Assembly: GCA_030539095.1 (NCBI GenBank)
Contig: JAUNST010000003.1
Span: forward strand, 1 to 39,959
Length of the DNA: 39,959 nucleotides
Source of the DNA: a bacterium
GTDB taxonomy: Bacteria; Patescibacteriota; Microgenomatia; UBA1400; PJMF01
Reading direction: 5' to 3'
Of the stretch, positions 1 to 7,753 are shown piece after piece; position 1 is the first letter of the stretch; each line of letters starts with the position of its first letter. The notes beneath the pieces were generated by a model that was given only the letters and a program-made list of their open reading frames with translations, made no database searches and had not been told where the DNA came from. Made by a program: the position numbers and the translations under genes.

Positions 1-1573
<1,573 letters not shown>

Positions 1574-1715
1574 ATTTATAACGTTAATTAAATTCTTGTA
1601 ATTTAATTGAAAATAGTTTTTACATGTTAGTAAATCCCCTTTGTGGGGTTGACCTAACTGACATAATTTACGCGATCTTCACTTCTTAAAGAACCTTTGG
1701 TTCTTTTAAAAGTCG
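1574..1715 (+). other. 23S-5S spacer with three hairpins
   Basis: About 140 AT-rich bases between 23S and 5S rRNA. Three inverted repeats are visible: AATTAAATT/AATTTAATT with a 5-base loop near 1587-1609, a GTTAG...CTAAC stem enclosing TCCCC/GGGG near 1626-1659, and AAGAACC/GGTTCTT near 1688-1706. These are probably rRNA processing signals (an inference). No tRNA or protein gene is present. Confidence 0.6.
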
Positions 1716-1848
1716 TTAGTGTTTGTATCTCTAGAGCGCGGTGGCCCCAACTCTTCCCATCCCGAACAGAGTCTTGAAACGCCGTAGCGCCGACAATAGT
1801 TGGGGGCTCTCCCCCCGCGAAGATAGGTCGAGGTACAAACACTGACGA
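1716..1848 (+). rRNA. rrf: 5S ribosomal RNA
   Basis: Carries the 5S core (CCCATCCCGAACAG near 1757 and the G-rich 3' half). It is closed by a long terminal stem, GTTAGTGTTTGTA (1715-1727) against TACAAACACTGAC (1834-1846). The mature RNA is probably a few bases shorter at each end than given. It lies about 140 bases after 23S and is followed by a T-run, so it ends the rRNA operon. Confidence 0.93.
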
Positions 1849-1855
1849 TTTTTTT
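1834..1855 (+). terminator. rRNA operon terminator
   Basis: The 3' strand of the 5S closing stem is followed directly by seven T residues (1849-1855), the form of an intrinsic terminator that uses the 5S terminal stem as its hairpin. Confidence 0.6.
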
Positions 1856-1874
1856 GTAAAAAAAATTGAATAAG

Positions 1875-1895
1875 ATAGGACAAAATTTATCCTAT
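1875..1895. promoter_or_regulatory. Inverted repeat upstream of promoter 1
   Basis: ATAGGA and TCCTAT flank a 9-base AT-rich centre and end 3 bases before the -35 box. The block AATTTATCCTATAA is repeated at the second promoter (3196-3210), where the centre is a perfect palindrome. It is a candidate operator or upstream activating element; function is inferred. Confidence 0.45.
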
Positions 1896-1898
1896 AAC

Positions 1899-1927
1899 TT
1901 GACTTCAGTGCCATTATTTGATATAAT
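1899..1927 (+). promoter_or_regulatory. Strong sigma-70-type promoter 1
   Basis: TTGACT at 1899-1904, a 17-base spacer and TATAAT at 1922-1927. Predicted start of transcription is near 1934, giving a leader of about 200 bases before the first gene. Confidence 0.85.
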
Positions 1928-1933
1928 AAATGG

Positions 1934-2133
1934 CTTTTGACGTTTAAATCGAGTTTTTTCAAACTTTATTTTGAGCGTTAAAACAGTTCTTTAATTTTTT
2001 GGTGGTAAATTTTGTGGTCCAGGAAGAAAAAACACTAAACATGAATGTTTTTTCTTCCTGGACCAACGATCGCTAATGCCTGTAAAGGCAAGCAGCGAGT
2101 TAGGCAATCCAGGAAATGAAGGAGGAATTTCCC
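1934..2133 (+). ncRNA. Structured leader 1 with boxA-like motif
   Basis: In order: GTTCTTTAA (1987-1995), close to the rRNA antitermination boxA; a perfect 20-bp stem (2015-2034 with 2046-2065, 11-base loop) that begins TGGTCCAG and ends CTGGACCA; a second hairpin TCGCT/AGCGA with inner GCCT/AGGC (about 2070-2099); GTTAGGCAA; then TCCAGGAA (2108-2115), which repeats arm 1 of the big stem; then the AAGGAGG ribosome-binding site. The leader at 3247-3493 has the same order of parts with different stem sequences, so the pairing is supported by compensatory change. Candidate cis-regulatory RNA of unknown class. Confidence 0.7.
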
Positions 2134-2598
2134 ATGGAAATTGACTGCTCTAGTTACAGTCCGGTTTTATCTCGCGTCGTGGGAGCGATGAAAGAGATGG
2201 CACTTAGTGTGCAAGCAACTGGCTCCATCGTTGTAGCTATCAAACCGCAAGGGATGAGCTCTTGGCTGAGCATGACAAGTTATGTTGATCATACTAATCA
2301 GAATTATGATCAACCGACAATCTTTGCTGCTGCCAGTCTTAAAATGGCACGAGTCATGGAAACCGGCAAAACTAAGGCAAGCGATATCTACTGTCTCACT
2401 AATGACTATGGACGTTTTGTGATCGTTTTTCAAAGTGCTAAGCGCAACGAAAAAGACAGAGAGGTTTTAATCTCTGGGATGGAGGTGCTAACGCAGATCT
2501 TTGAGGAATTTGATCGTCTGTGTGGCGTCTTTATTGACGCGATTCAGGTGAAAAAAATGCCTCAGTTACTGGAGCTTTTCTGTCAGCACATGATTTAA
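2134..2598 (+). CDS. Small protein of unknown function, rrn-adjacent family member 1
   Basis: I do not recognise this protein. It has 154 residues and no signal peptide or membrane segment. I chose ATG 2134 because the in-frame ATG at 2116 contains the ribosome-binding site itself: AAGGAGG lies 7 to 8 bases before 2134. The C-terminal half pairs a strand-rich NDYGRFVIVF stretch with an acidic, lysine-rich helix rich in D and E. That layout resembles ENDYFIYVCIG plus helix in the next gene, so a distant common origin is likely but weaker than for genes 2 and 3. It is first in a two-gene operon behind a strong promoter and a structured leader. Codon use is richer in G and C than most of the window. 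Confidence 0.8.
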   Translation: MEIDCSSYSPVLSRVVGAMKEMALSVQATGSIVVAIKPQGMSSWLSMTSYVDHTNQNYDQPTIFAAASLKMARVMETGKTKASDIYCLTNDYGRFVIVFQSAKRNEKDREVLISGMEVLTQIFEEFDRLCGVFIDAIQVKKMPQLLELFCQHMI

Positions 2599-2620
2599 AG
2601 TGAGAGGAGATTGATAACAA

Positions 2621-3109
2621 ATGGTGACAAGGGAAATTCAGCCTGGAGAGGCGATGATTGCCTTGCAAACTTTGGCTCTCAAGCTTGAGCTAAAGATGAC
2701 CGAATTGGCACGAACTTATCAACTCAAAGAGTACCTTTACGCCTTTTTCGTCACTGACGAACTGGGGCAACAAAGTCACTCATTCGTCAGTGTTCGCCAG
2801 CGCTATGAATGCCAATTCGCTGACGCGCTCGATGAAGTAAATCGTGTCCTGGCGCGTTCCAGTCCGGAAAGAAATTTGAGCAATCTCCAATTTGGGCAAA
2901 TTGTCGCTTGTCAAAACAACAGTCTAGAACGAAGGATCGGCGAAAATGATTACTTCATCTATGTCTGTATTGGAAAAGAAGATGACGAGCAAAAATTGAC
3001 CGGATTACTCGACGAGCTCTACGAAGAGTTATTGGAAACGCTCGAGCCTACTGCAGCCAATAATCGCGACAGTCTCGTGGCAGCGGCTTTTCGATTACTC
3101 GTTCGTTAA
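2621..3109 (+). CDS. Small protein of unknown function, rrn-adjacent family member 2
   Basis: A soluble, acidic protein of 162 residues with no family I recognise. It starts 22 bases after the previous stop with GAGAGGAG about 11 bases before ATG, so it is co-transcribed with member 1. It aligns along its length with the product of 3494-4132: GEA/GEV near the N-terminus, EYLYAFFV against HYLFVFVV, GQ followed by a F-containing strand, CQNNSLE against CYKNTSLD, DELYEELLE against DKAYEQFLE, and a closing SLVAAA against TLVETA. The pattern suggests a compact alpha/beta domain. An intrinsic terminator follows 28 bases after the stop. Confidence 0.82.
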   Translation: MVTREIQPGEAMIALQTLALKLELKMTELARTYQLKEYLYAFFVTDELGQQSHSFVSVRQRYECQFADALDEVNRVLARSSPERNLSNLQFGQIVACQNNSLERRIGENDYFIYVCIGKEDDEQKLTGLLDELYEELLETLEPTAANNRDSLVAAAFRLLVR

Positions 3110-3137
3110 CTATCACCAAGAAATTAAGTTTATAAAT

Positions 3138-3163
3138 CCCCGCTCGTAAGAGCGGGGCTTTTT
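3138..3163 (+). terminator. Intrinsic terminator after family member 2
   Basis: A perfect 8-bp stem, CCCCGCTC/GAGCGGGG, with a GTAA loop (3138-3157), followed by C and TTTTT (3159-3163). It ends the first small-protein operon. Confidence 0.93.
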
Positions 3164-3190
3164 GTGCTAAAAATAAATTTGTATACTACT

Positions 3191-3204
3191 GGATAAATTT
3201 ATCC
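3191..3204. promoter_or_regulatory. Palindrome upstream of promoter 2
   Basis: GGATAAATTTATCC is a perfect 14-bp palindrome ending 7 bases before the -35 box. The same region of promoter 1 holds a related inverted repeat. Candidate operator for a shared regulator, or a symmetric upstream element. Confidence 0.5.
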
Positions 3205-3211
3205 TATAATC

Positions 3212-3240
3212 TTGACAAGTATCCATTTTCTTGATATAAT
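3212..3240 (+). promoter_or_regulatory. Perfect-consensus sigma-70-type promoter 2
   Basis: TTGACA at 3212-3217, a 17-base spacer and TATAAT at 3235-3240. This is full consensus and predicts very strong transcription starting near 3247. Confidence 0.9.
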
Positions 3241-3246
3241 AAGCGG

Positions 3247-3493
3247 ATTAATCAAGATAAACTCATTATTTTTGTTTAATGAAAGTTTGTTTTGAGGCTC
3301 TTTAATTTTGTTTACTATCACCAACCAAAACTGATTTGGTTTTTCTAAAAAACCTTTGGTCCAGACAAAAGAAGTTTTTAATATTTTAACTATTTTTCAT
3401 TAGAAGTTTCTTTTGTCTGGACCAACTCTTTGGCAAATGTATTTATACATTTAGCTAAATTTGTTAGGTAAACCAGACTGAAGGAGGAAGTTC
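3247..3493 (+). ncRNA. Structured leader 2 with boxA-like motif
   Basis: Same architecture as leader 1: GCTCTTTAA (3297-3305), nearly identical to bacterial rRNA boxA; a perfect 18-bp stem (3356-3373 with 3408-3425, 34-base loop) bounded by TTGGTCCAG and CTGGACCAA; a hairpin TTGGC/GCTAA with inner AAATGTA/TACATTT (about 3430-3456); GTTAGGTAA; CCAGAC (3473-3478) repeating arm 1; then AAGGAGG. It fills most of the 384-base gap between genes, which otherwise holds the terminator and promoter listed separately. Confidence 0.7.
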
Positions 3494-4132
3494 ATGTCCG
3501 AAATGATGCATTGTGTCAGTATCCATCATCGTAATGCTCCTCTCAGCGAGATTCTCAACGTCGGTGAAGTGGCTAGCGCCATTAAGTCTTCTGTGTACAA
3601 CATGACACGGAGCAACGGAATCAGACATTATCTTTTTGTCTTTGTGGTTGCTAATGCCGCCACTGGGCAAACAGAAAACTTCACCTTGGCTCTGCGCGAA
3701 AGCGCTGACCAGTGGCAAAATGAACTGTTTGCTCTTCTGTTGCGGACGCAACGCCCAGCTGCACATCACCAACAAGGCCTGATTGACATTGAAGGGGCGT
3801 TGCGGTGCTACAAGAACACCTCTCTCGACTGTCTGGACAACCGTTGCTTCTATCTGTTCTTTTGTTCAGATGGGACACAAGAGCAAGATGACGCAATCGC
3901 CGACAAAGCGTACGAGCAGTTTCTGGAGTTAGCCGGAGTTTCTCAGGAAGAAACTTCGAGTCTCAGAAAATCGACGCTGGTGGAAACTGCGCGCGAGTCT
4001 TTCGGCAAGCAACCTCAGCCTGCCGAACAAACGGAAGAGTATGAGGATACGGACTTCTATGTTGAGAGAAGCGACGCAACCCAAAAGACGCCTCGCCCTT
4101 ATCAAGAAGGAGACTTTTCTTCTCATTCCTAA
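3494..4132 (+). CDS. Protein of unknown function, rrn-adjacent family member 3
   Basis: I do not recognise this protein of 212 residues. The first about 155 residues form the domain shared with the gene at 2621-3109; matching landmarks are HYLFVFVV, GQTENF, CYKNTSLD and DKAYEQFLE. The last about 57 residues are a polar, low-complexity tail rich in E, D, Q, P and S, probably disordered. No signal peptide or membrane segment is seen. ATG 3494 has AAGGAGG about 7 bases upstream. It is a single-gene unit between promoter 2 and a strong terminator. Base composition is clearly more GC-rich than the envelope genes in the window, which could reflect high expression or transfer. Confidence 0.82.
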   Translation: MSEMMHCVSIHHRNAPLSEILNVGEVASAIKSSVYNMTRSNGIRHYLFVFVVANAATGQTENFTLALRESADQWQNELFALLLRTQRPAAHHQQGLIDIEGALRCYKNTSLDCLDNRCFYLFFCSDGTQEQDDAIADKAYEQFLELAGVSQEETSSLRKSTLVETARESFGKQPQPAEQTEEYEDTDFYVERSDATQKTPRPYQEGDFSSHS

Positions 4133-4168
4133 CCGAATCACAACAAGAGAAGTAAACAAAATTATTCC

Positions 4169-4208
4169 AGGCGCCATTTATCATCAGATAAATGGCGCCT
4201 AATTTTTT
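4169..4208 (+). terminator. Intrinsic terminator between convergent genes
   Basis: A 13-bp stem, AGGCGCCATTTAT/ATAAATGGCGCCT, with a 6-base loop, then six T residues (4203-4208) that overlap the stop codon of the facing yibE/F-like gene. The minus strand has only a weak U-tract, so action in that direction is less certain. Confidence 0.9.
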
Positions 4209-5292
4209 AATCTACACTACGCCAATTTTCCACCCAAGCAGCTAAAATTGTCGTCAACGGTACAGCTAAAATAAGACCGATGCTACCAGCTAAAGTTCGA
4301 ATTATTTCGTCAGCAATAATTTCAAAATTTAAAGTGAGACCAATACTTTGCCCGCTTTGTAAAAAAAGTAACAATAAAGGAAAACTGGCTCCAGCGTAAG
4401 CTAAAATAAGAGTATTAATCATCGAGGCGATATGATCACGCCCAACGCTCATCGCTCTCCGAAAAAGTGGCCAAAATTTTAAATCTGGATTAGCTTTTTT
4501 TAATTCTTCGACTACAGCCGCCTGTGAAATTGTAATATCATCTAAAACACCCAGAGTAGCAATAAGCATGCCTGCAATTAATAAATTTTTAAAATTAATT
4601 GTGTCTGGATTCATGGCCTGCAAAAAGCCGGCTTCTTCAGAAGCTAAACCGGTTAAATTCGCCCAGTCAACAAAAAAGACGATTAACAAACCAGTGATGA
4701 TTAAGGTTAAAAGCGTAGCGATCATGGCGACTACCATTTTACGATTTAAGCCATGAGATAAAATAAACAAAATTGGAATCATCACTAGACAACTTAGAAC
4801 GACAATGGTAACCGGATTACTACCACCGGCAATTTTTGGTAAAGTGAACCAAAAAATAACCGCAAAAGAAACGCCTAAACCTAAAAGTGAAGTCGCTCCT
4901 TGCCAACGTCCAACCCAAACTGCTAAAACTACAAAAATAATCGTCAAACAAATAATTGGCGCGCGTCGCACATAATCGGCAATATATAAATTTTCACCGC
5001 TGCCATCAATTACTACTTCTTCGCCAATTTCATATTTCTGTTGACTAGCGGTGGCAAATTCATTGCCTTCAATAACAATTTTTTGACCTTTTTTCTCACC
5101 GTCTAATGCTTCTAATTCTAAAGTTTGAATTGTTTGTGATTGATCTGAATTTGCCGGAGTCACATTTTTTTCTTCCACAATTTGGGTAACTTTTGCTTCA
5201 AAAGCGCCACTTTCATAAGCACCAATTTTTATTGGTGACAAAAATTCCAGCAAAATCATTATCGCCAAAATCAACTGCCAAATTTTTTTCAT
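4207..5292 (-). CDS. YibE/F family membrane protein
   Basis: 361 residues. An N-terminal hydrophobic signal or anchor (about 7-25) is followed by an extracytoplasmic beta-rich region of about 85 residues. A block of about seven membrane helices then runs from residue 110 to the end. The motif TLGVLDDITISQ near residue 245 matches the signature of the YibE/F family. The family's transport substrate is not established, so none is assigned. It converges on the family-member-3 gene and shares its terminator. The -10 box lies 7 bases before the ATG, so the mRNA is probably leaderless. Confidence 0.88.
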   Translation of the reverse strand: MKKIWQLILAIMILLEFLSPIKIGAYESGAFEAKVTQIVEEKNVTPANSDQSQTIQTLELEALDGEKKGQKIVIEGNEFATASQQKYEIGEEVVIDGSGENLYIADYVRRAPIICLTIIFVVLAVWVGRWQGATSLLGLGVSFAVIFWFTLPKIAGGSNPVTIVVLSCLVMIPILFILSHGLNRKMVVAMIATLLTLIITGLLIVFFVDWANLTGLASEEAGFLQAMNPDTINFKNLLIAGMLIATLGVLDDITISQAAVVEELKKANPDLKFWPLFRRAMSVGRDHIASMINTLILAYAGASFPLLLLFLQSGQSIGLTLNFEIIADEIIRTLAGSIGLILAVPLTTILAAWVENWRSVD

Positions 5293-5299
5293 ACACCAT

Positions 5300-5308
5300 A
5301 TTGTAGCA
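5300..5308 (-). promoter_or_regulatory. Extended -10 promoter of yibE/F gene
   Basis: TGC followed by TACAAT on the minus strand, 7 bases before the ATG. No good -35 was found. The spacing predicts a leaderless transcript. Confidence 0.6.
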
Positions 5309-5350
5309 CGCCATGAATCGCATCCACTTGAAAATTTTTAACTAAAAAAT

Positions 5351-6466
5351 CTATTGGCACTGCTTGTCGCAAGCGATGCCATCGTGATCGCCGTCTCTTT
5401 TGGAACAGCCGCAAACATTCAATTGATATTGTGCCTCAGCGCAAGAAGACATATCTTCACAAACTTTACTGCAATTACAAGAATAACTTTCACTGTTCTG
5501 CGTTGTTGTAGCAGCCACTTTTTGCGTCACTGGCTGAGGAGTAGCTTTAACTGTCGTCACTGGTTGAGGAGTGGTTTTAACCACCGCCACCGGCACTGGT
5601 ACGGCGGTGGCGACAACAGGAACTGGAGTAGAAGCAGGCGAAGCTTTAGCTACTGTCTCACAGGCTACACCCCAAAGTCCATTTTTATTTTGCCTTGCTA
5701 CTTTTTGAGCTTGCGTTAATTTTTCTTGATGTTTAATGTCTGGCGGATAGGACGAAGCTTTAGCATAACCTTTTTCTACTAAAAGTTCATTAATCATTTC
5801 CCCGTCAAGATAAACGTATCGCAAAAGGCGACCATAGCGATCAGTTTCGCTCACATCTTTTTCTAAAGTAACAGTTTTTCCTAAGACCAAATCACTATTT
5901 TTGTTTTTTGCTTCTTGAGCATAACATTCTGCGTCATTAATTTCTGGAGAGTCTATACCTATATATCGCAATTTACGACCGTCTTCAAGCTCAATTGTGT
6001 CACCGTCAATTACTCGTTTAACTATCGCTATTTCCTGATCAGGCTTATCAGTTACTGCTTCCGCTGCTATGATATTTTCATTTTCAACTATTTTTTCTTG
6101 CGATTCTGCAACAGTTTCAGGTTCTAAATCAACTTCAGTCGTTTGACTAGGAGCAGTTTCTGGCGTGACTGCAATTGCTACAAAGAACAAGAGCACTAAA
6201 ACTACAATTCTTAAACTTGGATCAATTTTCAAATTAGTTGCTTTTATAACCGATTGCCAAATTGACGGGATGATTAATAAACCTAAGATCGCCATCAAAA
6301 GCCCACTTGCTTTATAGCCGGCAACTAAGAATATAAAAGCAAGGAAGAAAACTAACGCACTACTTAGAACAATAATTATTTTTGACCATTTATTTTGAGA
6401 TTTTTTAGATTTACTTTGTTGAGATTTTTTGTTTTTAGTTTGACGGCGTTTTTTGGAAGTAGACAT
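5351..6466 (-). CDS. Membrane-anchored thermonuclease with Excalibur domain
   Basis: 371 residues. A very basic N-terminus (1-28) is followed by two or three membrane helices (about 29-100) and an acidic linker. The staphylococcal-nuclease domain spans about 147-266. Its key residues are visible: calcium-site D154 and D156 in DGDTIEL, R167 in LRYIGIDSPE, E175, and R213 in RYGRLLRY. A P/T/V-rich linker with a 10-residue repeat leads to a C-terminal Excalibur domain (about 328-370) with paired cysteines and DGDHDGIAC. It probably degrades DNA or RNA outside the membrane in a calcium-dependent way, either for nutrient salvage or on invading DNA (an inference). Confidence 0.9.
   Translation of the reverse strand: MSTSKKRRQTKNKKSQQSKSKKSQNKWSKIIIVLSSALVFFLAFIFLVAGYKASGLLMAILGLLIIPSIWQSVIKATNLKIDPSLRIVVLVLLFFVAIAVTPETAPSQTTEVDLEPETVAESQEKIVENENIIAAEAVTDKPDQEIAIVKRVIDGDTIELEDGRKLRYIGIDSPEINDAECYAQEAKNKNSDLVLGKTVTLEKDVSETDRYGRLLRYVYLDGEMINELLVEKGYAKASSYPPDIKHQEKLTQAQKVARQNKNGLWGVACETVAKASPASTPVPVVATAVPVPVAVVKTTPQPVTTVKATPQPVTQKVAATTTQNSESYSCNCSKVCEDMSSCAEAQYQLNVCGCSKRDGDHDGIACDKQCQ
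5526..5585 (-). repeat. Two 30-base direct repeats in nuclease linker
   Basis: Two imperfect 30-base copies (5526-5555 and 5556-5585) encode consecutive TPQPVT-containing decapeptides in the linker between nuclease and Excalibur domains. Probably slippage expansion of a disordered spacer. Confidence 0.6.
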
Positions 6467-6472
6467 AACAAA

Positions 6473-6478
6473 ATTATC
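6473..6478 (-). promoter_or_regulatory. Possible -10 of thermonuclease gene
   Basis: GATAAT on the minus strand lies exactly 6 bases before the ATG, the spacing seen at the other leaderless genes here. There is no extended -10 and no clear -35. The 230 bases from 6467 to the tRNA are otherwise AT-rich and show no gene. Confidence 0.35.
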
Positions 6479-6695
6479 TTAACATAATTTTAAAACTTAT
6501 TCTATATTGAGCCCAAAAACAACTAAAACTAATTATCTATATTTGTTAAATGAAAATGGAAAGAAAAACTAACAAAAAATGTTACTTAGCTCCGATTTCC
6601 CGATGAAAAGACTCCACTTTTTTAAACTCAAAAAGAGAAAATTATTACTTCGCAATTTTTTAGTTTAAATGACTATTTTTGAAAAGTGCCCTTTG

Positions 6696-6769
6696 TGCGC
6701 GTGGCGGGACTTGAACCCACAACCTACGGCTCCGCAAGCCGGCGCTCTATCCAATTGGGCTACACGCGC
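6696..6769 (-). tRNA. tRNA-Arg, anticodon GCG
   Basis: Full cloverleaf of 74 bases: acceptor GCGCGTG/CACGCGC with discriminator A, anticodon stem around loop TTGCGGA (anticodon GCG, reads CGC and CGU), and T-arm GTGGG/CCCGC with TTCAAGT. CCA is not encoded. There is one C-U mismatch at the base of the anticodon stem and one C-A in the D-stem. Bacteria normally decode CGN with ACG made into ICG, so GCG is unusual. Confidence 0.92.
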
Positions 6770-6779
6770 AATAACTGAT

Positions 6780-6788
6780 ATTATATCA
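6780..6788 (-). promoter_or_regulatory. Promoter of tRNA-Arg
   Basis: TGATATAAT (extended -10) about 10 bases upstream of the mature 5' end. The same nonamer precedes tRNA-Thr, lepB and the histidine kinase gene. Confidence 0.65.
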
Positions 6789-6808
6789 TGAAAGGTCATC
6801 GTTTTTGC

Positions 6809-7753
6809 TTAAAAAAGTGCTTCTTGTAAACCTAATTCAAATTCGTCTTCTGGCAAAAATTTTATTAAAGATTTAAAGCCATATTGCATCAATAGAGTGC
6901 TCATTTCGTCTTTATTATAACCAGCCACTTTGCAAGCCTGCAAATCAAAATCCACAGCCACTTCTCGATCAATAGTGGCTAATTTTTGACTAATATAGGC
7001 AGAATCTCTACCTTGGCGCAATTTGGCCAACAAGCTAGCCTTAATTTGTGCATCATTATGATCTACCGCTGCATAAATACCATCTAAATCGCCAAATTGC
7101 GCCAACAAACCAAGAGCGGTTTTCGGTCCAACGCCAGGTACTCCTGGTATATTATCAGAAGCATCACCCGCTAAAGCTTTGAAATCAATAATTCCAAGAG
7201 GGGAGATGCCCATTTTTTGTTCGACTAAAGCAGCATTGTATTCCAGCATCGAGCTGGTATTTTGTTTATCACGACGAAAACCTAAGTTTGGTACCAAAAC
7301 ATGGATATGATCGTCTACTAATTGGAAACTATCACGATCACCGGTTAAAATGAGAACATCAATTTTTCCACTTTTAGTGGCGAGTTTGCTGATAGTACCA
7401 ATTAAGTCGTCAGCTTCAATACCGGCTAATTTGAATTCTGGGATACCAAGTTTAGCCACCGCTTCTTCAATTTGGGGGATTTGCGGCTTTAATTCTTCTG
7501 GCATTTCTTTGCGTTTAGCTTTGTAAAAAGGGAACTCAAGCTTGCGTTTGGTTGGGGCAGGGTGGTCAAAAGCCACCAGCCAGTAAGCCGGTTGCACCTG
7601 TTTGAGTACAGAAAGCAAAATGCGCAAGAAACCATAGAGCGCGCCTACAAAGTTGCCCTCACTATCCGTGAGTGGGGGAAAGGCGTGAAAAGCACGATAG
7701 ATTAAAGCATGACCGTCGATAATTAAAAAATCTGATTTAGGGGCTTCAGACAT
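6809..7753 (-). CDS. Stand-alone 5'-3' exonuclease (Pol I N-terminal type)
   Basis: 314 residues, equivalent to the FEN-like 5' nuclease domain of DNA polymerase I without the polymerase part. It probably removes RNA primers and 5' flaps during replication and repair. Metal-binding acids are visible: IIDGHALIYRAFH at the N-terminus, GIEADDLIG, TGDRDSFQL and AGDASDNIPG. The last leads into a helix-hairpin-helix, GVGPKTALGLL. The start overlaps the ftsH stop by 8 bases (CATGTCTGA), so the two are translationally coupled. A separate polymerase gene is not in the window; this could also be an ExoIX-like paralog. Confidence 0.92.
   Translation of the reverse strand: MSEAPKSDFLIIDGHALIYRAFHAFPPLTDSEGNFVGALYGFLRILLSVLKQVQPAYWLVAFDHPAPTKRKLEFPFYKAKRKEMPEELKPQIPQIEEAVAKLGIPEFKLAGIEADDLIGTISKLATKSGKIDVLILTGDRDSFQLVDDHIHVLVPNLGFRRDKQNTSSMLEYNAALVEQKMGISPLGIIDFKALAGDASDNIPGVPGVGPKTALGLLAQFGDLDGIYAAVDHNDAQIKASLLAKLRQGRDSAYISQKLATIDREVAVDFDLQACKVAGYNKDEMSTLLMQYGFKSLIKFLPEDEFELGLQEALF

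Noticed and set aside
1654-1962. Minus-strand reading frame of 102 codons
   Set aside because: It runs across the 5S rRNA and the first promoter; the open frame is a by-product of these.
2116-2133. Earlier start codon for the first small protein
   Set aside because: The ATG at 2116 would place the ribosome-binding site inside the coding region; 2134 has correct spacing to AAGGAGG.
2015-3425. T-box riboswitch or simple terminator interpretation of the leader stems
   Set aside because: The T-box consensus TGGNACCGCG is not present (only TGGTCC), and neither long stem is followed by a T-run as a terminator would be.
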